NCBI GenBank assembly: GCA_013397115.1
Contig: VWZW01001649.1
Span: forward strand, 2,793,068-2,857,067
DNA length: 64,000 nucleotides
Direction: 5' to 3'
Source of the DNA: Edolisoma coerulescens
Taxonomy: Eukaryota; Chordata; Aves; Passeriformes; Campephagidae
Below are positions 13,201 through 25,200 of this stretch, one piece after another; within the stretch, counting starts at the first letter, position 1, and every line of letters begins with the position of its first letter. A program made the position numbers and the translations under genes. The notes below the pieces were generated by a model. That model searched no databases. It was not told the DNA's origin and saw only the letters and a program-made list of their open reading frames with translations.

Positions 13201-16200
13201 TGCTGTGTGGAGTTCCATACTGGATCTCTTGCAGGATCAATTTATCCTTTTTGTTCAAACTCACTGCTCTCAGTGACTGAGACTGAGCAAGGTACTGTGC
13301 TTCTGAACTTACCAGAAACTCTCCTTTAACTTCCTTTATAGGCAAGCATCTCACTGACCTTTGGCTTTATACCTTGGAATTCCAAGAGTCTTTAAGTACT
13401 CCTGAGGTAAGAGAAACTTGAGAGAGAAAGAGCTTTGCTTCCCCAAGCCATTTTCCTACGTCCTCCTTGTTGAGACCACGTCGGTTTGCCCTTAACTGGG
13501 ATGAGATCATCTTCTATCTCATTGGGAAACTGCAGTAGCCACGGTTTTATCAGATCTTGTTGACTAGGAAAAAATAAGTATTTTCTAGGGAAGTGTGAAA
13601 AGTTTCTGTTCTGCAGGTTGTCAGGAAGAAGGGCTGCTATTATTTCTTTAAAGACACTGTCATAGCTGAGGTTTTCATTCTTTGCTTACTTCTAAGACCA
13701 GACTGTTTTGCAGCAGACTTCATGTCCCATGAGACCTGACCTGTGGAGCTGCTCGTAGGGTGCCTCAAGGAGTCTGTGCCTGTGAGCAGATTCCAACACC
13801 AATGTGTCTTGGTTCAGTTTCCATGATGGAATTTAATAAAGGTACTGTTCATAGGAGGAAACCAGAAGTCTGGATAAACAATTCTGATTTTAATTGTCTC
13901 TTTGTTTAGAGACTGGGTTGGCTGGTTTGTTCTGTTGGTTTCCTTGTGCTCTGTCTATCTATTTCTCTTCTTTGAACTAGTCTCCTGTTTTACTGATACT
14001 TAAAAGACAATTTCTTTGGCTCATTTTATATGTATACATTTAGCTGTGGGGCCTTTTCAGGCTGTCTTCATGGTGGAGCTCAGAAACAGTTGTGTAGGCT
14101 CTTCCAGCAGGGTGTGTAAGTTTTTGGGAAGTTTTTTTTATGTCGTGTAAATGTGGAAGCCCTGTAGCACCAAAATGGTAGGATGCAAGGTTGCTTCTCA
14201 AAATCAGTTGGCTTTTTGGTTGGAAAGAACTAAGGAATAAACTAATCAGTGATACTCCTGGGAGGAGTGAAGTATCTATCAGCAGACCCAAATTCTTAAG
14301 GAACACTGGACTTCTAGGCTTTCTTGGCTTCTTCAGTGTCTCAAATGAGAAGGTACCTTTTAAAGTATATATGGAGTTACTTTTCAGTCTTTTACACCTG
14401 TGAAGCTTTCATGAGGAGTCTGGAAGTATTCTGAATTTGCTTAAAAATTTCTTATGCTCTCAGTGCAATTTACATGTGCTGCTGAGCTGTGAACAACCCT
14501 CTAACTCGGGCTGCACAGTGTCATTCTGTTTCACCAGCTTGGGAACCCTTGGAGTGAAATGTTGAACATAATGTTGGTTTCCAGCATCTTCCCATGTACT
14601 TGTGGACACTTCTTGCTTGTTTGGATTCCTCTTTATCTTTTCTCATTATCTCTGTCTTGTCACCACATAAAAACAACATTTTGATTGAGGTGCTGCAGAG
14701 AGTCTGTGGTATTAATTTCTGAACACCTGGGTGCAGGAGAGTCATGTTCTTTGAAAAACCCAATTCCTGTTTGAAATGCCTGACATGCAATCCAGCATTC
14801 ATTTGACCTTATAATGTCTTGGGGGTTTTACAATCTCTTCATCCCTTTCTTGTTTCTAGCCATCTTTTTGGCCTTTTCAAGGCTTGGGCATACACTATTT
14901 TACTTCTTAGGAATGGTGTTACGTGAGTTTCTGCTAATCACTTAATGAATTCCACCAGCAGTGTGGTGCCTGAGACAAGAACCCATAGAAACACCTGTTG
15001 AATGTGATCCATGGAGGTGTGCAAGTGACTTTCAAGGGTTGGGGCTAGGTTCCAAGCTACCTAAGGTAGCTAGTCACGTAGACATCGAGTCAGCCTCTGA
15101 GAATAATGTGTTGTGAAAGACATAAAATACGAGCATTTGGGCCTGTAAGATGTGCTTCAAATTGCTAGATGTAGGGTGTTAATTCTTTTTCTGTCGGTCA
15201 TGAGAGCCACTGTTAAGCTTAGCATCTGCCCTCCTTTTTTTTTTTCTTCTGTATTTCTTTTCCCCACTCGTGATTCAGTTGGGATACTGTTTTCTTTCCC
15301 ACTGGTGGTTCAGTTGGGATACCGCTTTCTTTAGTGAGCCTAGACCAAGCTTCTTGATGATAAGTATGATGATGTCTATCAGCACATACATTGCCTGTCT
15401 CAGGTGGTAATGCAGTTTCGAATATGATGGCTTTTCCACCCATCTTTGCTCCTGCAGATCACTTAGCTAAAAAATGGTGCATTTCAACATGTAAAATACA
15501 GTGTAAGGGAGAGGGCAGTCACTCATGTAGCCCAGCAAGAACAGACACAGCTGAAGACCAGTTTCATCTGTAAATCCTGTGGGTTTTTCCCCTCATGTAA
15601 TGCTTGCAGATAGAGGTGTAAGTGAAGTATTACCCTTTCATGCTTGTGCGTGTTGGTGTGCTCTCTACTTCTCATGGTGTAAGTGCAGTTGGCTCCTTGC
15701 TGGGAAAGTTGTTTCTGGTTGAAACTGAAAGTGAGTGCAAGTCCTGTTCTGAAACTAGTTAGGTTCAGTTCAGGCTATATGATTTTAAATTCCCTTCATG
15801 TATGAGGAAGCTCTGTGAGTTATGACTATCAAATCTGGGCAAAGTCTTTCTAGTTTTGGGAGAGCAGAGATATTCTATGTGTGACTGGCAAGTTGAGGAG
15901 GACTTTGGTGTGCTGCAGAACAAAAATAATGATTGTGTCATCTCTAGTGTGAGGGGAGTTTTCTTGCATGGTAAGGTCTCATCAGCTTGTTAGCTTTTTG
16001 GGATGATGAGGTTAAGTTTATTCTTTAATAAAGAACTTGATTTGAAACTTCTTGGCATGGTGTGTGCTACAGTTGTAAGCAGGCATGTGTTTCTTGACTG
16101 ACTCCTGCTCTCTTGTTCGATGTCATACCCCAGCCAGAAGAGAAATGAACCCGATGTCTGCTCAGAACTCCTTACTGTGCCATGTTCTCTGAAAGCCCGT

Positions 16201-19200
16201 GTTTATGCTGATAAATTTTGCTGGATTCAGAAAGGTCTAAAAGGTTGCTTAGTTACTATGTCACAAGGAAGCTTTTCACGTGGAGAATTGAGAATTTTAT
16301 AAAAGCAGTAGCATGGAACGCTGATAACCTGCTGAAAGTGATTCTGCTGTTAGGAGGTCTGTCTTCATTGTATCAGGAGCATAAATACAACATTGTCCTT
16401 CTAACAAAGGAAATCAAATCCTCATCATTGATACTTATTTCTGATTAGACTTAGTATTTTACAAAGTGAAACAAAATTGGGAGGTAACACTTTTTTGTTT
16501 CCTTTATACAAGTTGCATGGAAGAAGCAAACCTTATGTGGTCATTTAAAAAGAAGTTACCTGCGATGTTCAGTGTTCTAAGATGACAATAAGTCCGTTCA
16601 TGTAGCAGTTTAAAAAACAGGGTATCAGTGAGGAAGTTGATGGAGGTTTCCTTCTACCAACTTAGAGATTTTTTTTTTTCCCCTTGCTTACTTTTGTAAT
16701 GAAATACAGATTTCATTTGGCAAGTAAGAGAAACAAAATCAGCATAGTAATGTGCTTGCAGCAACAAGTAACAGGACTTACTCTTACACATTTGCTCAAA
16801 AGCTCTCAGTTTGTTTAGCGCTTTTGTCGAATGCTATGTAAGCAAAACATGCGAGTTGTAAAAAGAGCTGCAGAAAACTGTTTCTCATGATCCTGGGAAA
16901 TTTTTATCTCTCTGAAGAGTCCCCTGGGGTGTGGCATACATTTAAGAATACCCACACCCCACCTCTGCCCCAAAGCAGAGCATATATGGGTATGTGCTCA
17001 GTCAAAGGCAATTTATAGGGATTTGGCATAATCTCTAACTAAGTGCTGCTTTCTCTTAGTGGTTTTGCAGCTCAAAAATGGAGTTTCCACTTCTGGCAGC
17101 CATGCAGGTTTTTTGTGTTACTTTTTCCCACTGAAGATATGAAGGGTAGTTTTTCTTAAATCTCAAGCTTAGGGAAGAAGGTGGAATTCTCTGCTAATGT
17201 ACAGGTGTTTTCATATTTACATGCCCAAGATTTCCGTTTGGGGGGAAAAATTCTTACGATTGCACTAACTTGGGGAACCTTAATCTTCCACAGATGTAGT
17301 ATCTCTGCCGTGCGTTAGTATTTGTAGATACTTCTTGTGTTGTCATTAAGAGTTGTATTTTATATGAATGCATGTTAAGTGTGCAATCCACATAAACCCC
17401 TGGAGTGAATTTATCAATATAATAAGGCTTTGGGTTTGGCAAAAGTTGGTTCAGTGTCTTTATGCAGGGAGTTAAATGTTTATAGGGGTAGCAAAAGAAC
17501 TGTGTGCTGCAAGTAACTGAGGAAGACTTGAGAATGACTGATGGTGGACTGGAATAGCTTTATTTTTCATTTCAGATTTCGACCTATTAAAGGAAGGCAA
17601 GAAGAACTCAAAGAGGTGATTGAACGTTTTAAGAAAGATGAGCACTTAGAAAAAGCCTTCAAGTCCTTGACGTCAGGTGACTGGGCCCGGCACTATTTTC
17701 TTAACAAGAACAAAATGCAGGAAAGGTTGTTCAAGGAACATGTAGGTGTATTTGTAATTAATGTGCTTTTTCAGATGGTTGAAAGGCAAAGAAAACATAA
17801 ACATTTCTTAAGAATGTAGCAATAGTAAAGCAATCGAGCGTTCTATGTTGTTTTATTGTTTTTTAAGAGAAACTTCCTTTGTTTTTTAAAGCCTAACTAG
17901 ACACACCCTCCTTTTTTTTTTTTGTTAACTTGCATTGCCTTTTATTAATAGAGTGTAGAAAGGAAGGGCTTTTTTTCCCCTTTATCGTTTATTTGTATTG
18001 TGGTTTGGTTGGGGGGTTTGGGGGTTTGTTTTAGTTTTTTTTTACTCACAGCTCTTGTAAATCAAAGTGGGTGACAAAGGAAGGTAAAGGAAAAGGGAGT
18101 AGCCTTGTTACCTCAAAATACCTCAGTTGTTTTGGGTATAGGGGCTTTCTGTGGGAGAGTTATTCCTCCTCCACTTCCCACACCCCAAATCCATTTTGTA
18201 TGTAGCATAAACGTTGTTGATTCTCAAAGTTCAAAGCAAAGAAATCATCGTATTGTTTACTTAACAAAAAAAAAAGACACTTCTTCAGGAATGAGTCTAT
18301 TGTACAACCAAAAGAAATTTGGCCTACTTTAAAATGCACCAAATCTAGCTATGCAGGAGGGAGTTAGCAGAAAAAGTTCTGCTTTATCAAAGTGGTTTTT
18401 TGAATGACACAATCATACTTCAACTAAAAAAATATGATTCAACAGTCCCTGAATTCAGCATCTTGGTTTGTTGAGGAAGCAGTATCTTTTTTCAGAACTT
18501 CAAATAATAAAATGGATTCCTATAGATTATTACATCTCACTGATTTTTAAAGATATGAGAAGATTTCTTGAATGCAACTATTCAGTGATTTTAAGAAAAA
18601 AAATTATCCATTTTCATTAGTTGGACCGATTTTTGTACCACTCAAGGTATATTTAATTTTCTTAAACTCTTTGGATAATCACATTACCCATGTGAGGATT
18701 CCTGCAAGTCACTGTAAAGAAATAAGATCAACATAATATATATAGCTAAAACGTATAGAAAGGCATTTCAGCAGACAGTACCTCACTCTAGTATCCATTT
18801 TGTGTGTGTTTTTGTACAGTTCACTTTCATTATTTATGTAAGAAGTTCCTCACTGCTTTTGTTTTGCCTGTAACAGACAAGTACTGGGTTTTTTCATTGC
18901 AGGTATTTATTTATTTACGAATGTTTGCAACTGACAGTGGGTTTGAGATACTGCCTTGTAATCGGTATTCTTCTGAGCAAAATGGAGCCAAAATTGTTGC
19001 AACAAAAGAATGGTAAGAAATACAGTTTACTGTTGCATTCTGTTTCTGTCAATTATTTTGAAAGAATCTAAAAAATATATTAAAAAGTGATTTAGAATTA
19101 AATCTGCAACCAATGAAATAAATAGCTTTATATTGTTACTTGAAAACTGAATTTTCTCTCTGTTTTTGCTAAGTACTTAATACAGGATCCATGCCTCTGG

Positions 19201-22200
19201 AAGATACTCCTTTGTATATTTGGGCATATGCATATAGTGTTCATTATGCAATTTTTTTTTTTAATCTTGTTTTCAGTCAGATAATTGTTTTTCTCTACTC
19301 AAGAGTTGTTAGCCTCCCATGAGAAACACGACATTCTGGCAGATTTGTTACACAGCAAATAATTATAGGGGAAATGAGTTTTTTGCCTTTTTTAAACGGG
19401 TGTTATTTGCATATTTTGATTGTGCAAGATAAATCTCTCCTGGAAACACAAGGCTGGAACCCCAGCGTATTTCCCCATCTCATTTTGGTACATCTGAGTT
19501 TCATTATAAGCATATATGTGGCAGTACCAACAGCTTCTGGCCTAATTCCGATTTTAAAATCAGTTCAAACGTACGCACCAATTGTATGAGCTTTGCTTTG
19601 TGGCAGTGCCCATTCGCACCAGCACATCTGAGGTGAGGAAATGCTGTTATGTTCGCACTGGGATTGAGTGGCTGGACACCCTGCTGGTGGCAACACAACC
19701 TCCACATGTTGTAGAGAAAGCTTTAAGTAGGCTGAGGCCAGTTTCCAGCTCTTCATGACTGGAGCTGAAGGTTCCATAATGATGATAAAAGGCAAAAAAT
19801 ACTGATTGGGGTTTTTTTCTTGTTGGTTTTCTTGTTTGTTTGTTTGAATTCCCCTCTTGGCTGATTCTTTGGGGTAGAAGCTCTGCATGTAGGTGTGTTG
19901 AAAACAGTTTAACTTTTCGTGCTCAAAATCTTGAGTGGCCTAAGAAGTCAGCAAGAAAGGAGGGCTGCTTCTCAGCCCTGCTGATATCTGGAAAACTGTT
20001 GAGACTCAAAACTGATTAGAGTTCTCAGCGTTGTCTGTCAAAGGAGAATTTTGCGCTTAAAAGGCTTCGCTTCTATTTTGTGTCCTTCATGTACCTTTAG
20101 TATTTCCATATTCATCTGTGTCAGAGTAATCTGGCCAAAATATGGAATGGCCACTCTGAAGAGCAGTGGAAACAACACCCATGCGAGAAAATGGAAACTC
20201 TGTGCTTCTACTAGGCTGAGCATTCAGTGCCTCTGCACTGCTCTGTTCACGATGGCACATCGGCTGTCTGCACACAAAGGCTTCGTGGTTTTGTTGATTT
20301 TTGTAGGTGTCTGTCATTCCCCCTCCTCACTCTTATTTCGAGGACCAGCTTCATGCTGAAGAACTACTTGTGAGAGAGGAAAACATCTTGCTTGAATTCC
20401 AGCCTTTGTTTGAGTCATTACCGGGCCTCATTTAAAAAGCCATGGAGCTCTAAGCATTTTCATTATGCTAGGTTTTCCTGGCCACAGGAAGTAGTATAGG
20501 AAACACAAGCAAGAGCAGCTGGGGGAAGTCAAAATTTCTTAAGTGGTGATGGGGAGGGAGTGTACACAAATGAAAAGATCTTGCTTTTGGTTTTAACGAT
20601 TGCAGAAGCTGAAGTAATCAACTCTTGCAATTTCTTGCCTGTAGTCTCAGGAAATTGTAGAAACAATGGTGGTAATTGTTTCTGACGTCAGATATGATGT
20701 AATTGATTCTATAACAGCTTTTCCTTCTGTGAAATTATTTTGTAATTTTAGCACATGTAGTCTTATTTCTGCCACTCTTTTTATATTAAAGGAAACGAAA
20801 TGATAAAATAGAATTACTTGTGGGCTGTATTGCTGAACTATCAGAAATGGAAGAAAACATGCTGCTGAGACATGGGGAAAATGACTTCAGCGTCATGTAT
20901 TCCACACGAAAAAACTGTGCACAGCTGTGGCTTGGTCCTGCTGCATTTATCAATCATGGTGAGTAGTAAGTATAGGAAGCATGTTGAAGGGCATAAGGAA
21001 TTCAGAAGTGTTGTATGTGAGCTGAACAGCACAGGAACTTGGAGAAAAATGTCTGAATCTGGCATACTGTATTACTGTAGGACAAAATCTTACTGGGATT
21101 TTCCCAGGCAGAGCTGATCAGCTGTGAAACTCGGAGAAGGCTCTAGGAAGTGCAGCCTTCCTCCTTGAACGAGACTTTGGAACTGGCAGCTAAATTAGTG
21201 GAGCATATTGTGGGTTGCCTTGAATTCTTTGTGAACTCAGTCAACAGTAACATCTTCATTAGGTGAACTTCTTATGGCTCTTTAACCTTTTGCACAGAAG
21301 TTTAGCTGATTCTGTTTGCATTTGTGTGCCAAAGGAAGAGCAGGTAGGATTTAAGATAAAGCTGTTTACCCTGAAGAGGAGGGAAACTGGACATTTGTGG
21401 TAGCATAGGGAAGAGGTCAGAAACCTAGCTGTACCAAAGCAGGTGTCTTTTGATGTATGGCTTTGTGCAATACTAACTTGACTCCTAGTATTTAGTTGAG
21501 ATTCTGCAGTTGCTGAAGTCAGAGTGAATCCTTACTTTAGATATCTACAACTATTCATGTTTCAGGTCTTATCCACAGTTAATTGACTTTATCTTTTGGA
21601 CCTTTTTCAGATTGCAGACCTAACTGTAAGGTAAGCAAGAAATTAAAAATAAATAAAGTCCCCCACTTTTTTTTTTTTTTCTTTCTTTGTCCTTCCAACT
21701 TTTCTTCCCCTAATGTTTTACTTTTATTTCTTACTCAGATACTGTGCAGCCTTAATGATTAACCTTTTTTTTCCCCTTCCTGTCGTGTCCTTCCCCAGTT
21801 TGTATCAACGGGCAGAGATACAGCATGTGTGAAAGCTCTAAGAGATATTGAACCTGGAGAAGAAATCTCTTGTTACTACGGAGATGGGTTTTTCGGAGAG
21901 AATAATGAATACTGCGAATGTTACACCTGTGAAAGGTATGCATTGGTGTAAATAGCTTTCAAATGGAATTGGGCATATTCATGATCTGTTTTGTAAAACT
22001 GAAAGTCCTTGATTATGAGTACACGGATCTTTGGACACAAAATAATTGCTTCCTAACTATTTGCTATAATGATTTTTCTGTGTTGTTACAGAATGGTGAT
22101 GATTCCTGAGAACTCAGTATTCTCTTTATCTTTTGATTCTCTATTCTGGAGATTAGCCCAAAATGAGACAAAACAGAACAAAACAAGGGTGTAGATTCTT

Positions 22201-25200
22201 AAAAATATTTGTACAGAATAAAGTAGAATTGGAAGGAAAAGCAGTTACAGCTCTACAAGACGATTGTGAACTGATCCCCAACTTGTGCTCTTTTTTGCAC
22301 TAGACAAAGCAAATTCCATTAATTTTTTATATGTGGACCTGAAGTTCTCTTCTGCTGGGAATGGGAAAAGTAGTTTTTCACCCAGTGTTGTTAGAACTTG
22401 GGGGTTTATGCATCTGTAAATATCTACTGGTTTGGACAGTATTTGCCTCTACCTGTCCATCGCTCAATAGCAGAAAAGTTGCTATATTTGTTTTTTACCT
22501 GTGCTGTCCCAACCTGGTTTCTTTCACAAAATCAGTTGAAAGAATTTCATAATTGGTTTTTGCCATGTTGAAATTTCTGTTCACTATGTGCAGGGAGGCT
22601 CAGCATCATCTGAGAGAGCTTCATTGAGTTCCAAGAGGAGCTGCACACAACTCACTGTTCTGTTTGATCTAACTGTAGGAAGAAAAGCCCTATAAAGGAC
22701 AAAATATTGTTTCTATTGAGAGATAGCTTAGTGCACCTGCATATAAATAGTTTAATAATCTTACTTCCATTTTTACTGGCTACTTTGATTACTAAAAAAT
22801 CGTGCAGTTAAAGGGAAAACCATCTGGTATGGACCTCTAAGCTCACATGATGTTCGTAGGTCATTCCAAGTGAAGGGTGCAGTCTCAGACTTTACCTCAA
22901 GTGCTGCTAGTAAAAATGTACTTTAGTCGTGGGAACTGTTAGGTGTTGAATAAATGGGCACCAGAATTGTTCTTCCCTTGTTACACAGAGTGATGTGGGG
23001 TTTTTCTCAAGTTCTTTTGACCATCGATTTCAGTGTAATGTGGACATGCTCTCTTTTTCTGGACAAACTAGTTTTATGTGTCTGAACATTTTCATTAACT
23101 TGTCATTTTTGTATTTTAAGTACATGAAAATGTTACTTTTTAAAGCTAATATTTCGGTAATTCTAACTTTAGGAATCTGCTTTTCAGTTACAAGACTGTG
23201 GTAGAAGCAATCAAATATATAAGATGCTAGTCTGGGGGTGTTAGTCAGGGCTCATTCTTTCCTGTTTCAAGACTGATGAGACAACAGTCACTTTGTACAC
23301 TACAAAAAAAAATATTTAAGTGTCTCAATTTTAACTGCTGTAAAGAGTGTTAATTTGCAATGTTAAGATGCTAGGATCTTCTTCTAAGGATCTGTGGGTA
23401 TGTTTGGAGCAGTGGGAGATTTGGCACTGTACAGTTTCTTTCAAGCCTCCAAAAGTCATCACCAGGAAGATTTGCATCTCTCTACATACATCCATGTACT
23501 CTTCCTGGGTGATCCTGCTGTTCTTGCTGGCCAGCTGAGACATTTAGGCACCCAAGATGACAAGTAGAAGACAACCCACAAAATGCTAACCAGTTCCGTG
23601 GCTATTGGTGTCATTGATCCAGATATACCTGGGATCCAAACTACTGTATATGAAACAAAGCTCTATGTTTACATTAAGATTTATTAATACCTTGTGTCCT
23701 CTTTTTATTTGTAGACGTGGAACTGGTGCTTTTAAATCAAGAGTGGGATTGCCAGCACCTACTCCTGTGATTAACAGTAAATACGGACTGAGAGAAACAG
23801 ACAAACGATTGAACAGACTTAAAAAGTTGGGTGACAGCAGCAAGAATTCAGACAGCCAGTCCGTCAGCTCTAACACTGATGCAGATACCACTCAGGAAAA
23901 AGGTAATGCAAGTAAGTAAGGGGAAGAGCTTGGAGTCATTAAAGGCTTCACAAAAACATGGAAAACTTTCACTGTGATAGAATTCCTCTCCTAGTGTTGA
24001 GATGCTTCTCAGATACTGGTCGTTAAAACTAATTTATTCAGGAATCTGAAGGCAATTTAAACAGCAAATTCATGGTTTTCCACAAGTGTTTGAAGAACAA
24101 TAGGTGGTATGTTCTTCTTTTGTTTCCTTTTTTTAATATCAAAAGCAAATATTTATAAACATGTCAGTTAAAGTCCTGCCAATAATTTCTGTGTTTCAAA
24201 ATACAGTAAAATACCACAGGCAGTAGTATGGTTTAGGAAAGAAAACTTACATAGTTTGAATTCTCAGGAAAAGAATTTTTAAATAAATACTCTTAGTAGA
24301 TATTATTAAACAAATAGTTGTTTCCTTTAGAGGTCTTTTAAATTGGGCAGCTCTTCCCTTTCCACATTCAGAATTGATAGTTCAGGCACCTCTTGTGCAG
24401 TGAAAATGCAGTTAGTAATTTCAGAAGAAATTGGAAGGGATTTCTGTTTGTAATCTTCCTGCAAGACCTCTCTCCATGGAGTAGTGAGTACGATTATTTG
24501 CTTTACCCACTTCCCTGCCTCCACCACCCTCAGTATGGGCAAAATACAAATATTTCAGACTTTGATTTAACTGGTAAACAGGTTTGGAGCTACATAAAAT
24601 ACTGCAGTTCCATCTGTCTCCTGTTTGCTGCTGTGATATTAAAAAAACGAAACACAAAAGCAAAACATAAAAACCCAACCAACCAACAAAAAAAACCCCT
24701 AAAAAATGTCTCCAAATCTTTTTATGGCCTCTAATTGCCTGTATTTAGAGTTGCACCTCTGTTGAGCAGACAAAACTCCTTTGCTTGCCACAGTAGGCAG
24801 TAGTTCCACCTGAAACTGAAACCATCACATTAGATAAGGTGTTTGGGGTTTTTTCCTCCTTCTCCAGGAAAAAAATCCTGGAGATAACATTAGATCAGGC
24901 TGATCCTCAGATTTTGCTGGAATAATACTCAGCAAAAGCCGTGGATAATGTCAAATAGATTTTTTTTAAAAATTGCTAGAAGAAGAAATTCAGTATAAGC
25001 CCAACTTGGTTTATTGGGAATAGTGAGGGGAAGTGTACCTAGAAATGTTGATGTGCTTGTGGCCTGTTTGGCAATTTCGTACATGTGTTGAGTTGCAAGT
25101 TAAACAGTCTCATTCCTTACTACATACTATCTATCCTGTTTCATGGATTTTTTTGAAGTGCTCCAAATAAATGAAATAACTGCAGTATTTGGGAGTGGGA

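Larger units (their letters stand above)
8232..17575 (+). other. KMT5B: KMT5B intron 3 (9.3 kb)
   Basis: The largest intron, from GTAACT at 8232 to TTTCATTTCAG at 17575. It holds a 24-bp hairpin-like inverted repeat at 10008-10031 and a short tandem duplication at 15255-15325; otherwise I see AT-rich unique sequence and no CR1. I looked for the 69-base exon that would encode the extra human segment and did not find it by eye. Confidence 0.8.

Noticed and set aside
17742..17819. Read-through extension of KMT5B exon 4
   Set aside because: Exon 5 joins perfectly in frame from 18903 and the family sequence requires it; the extension is intron.
18000..18050. G/T-rich patch as a G-quadruplex
   Set aside because: Only two runs of three or more G are close together; four are needed for an intramolecular quadruplex.
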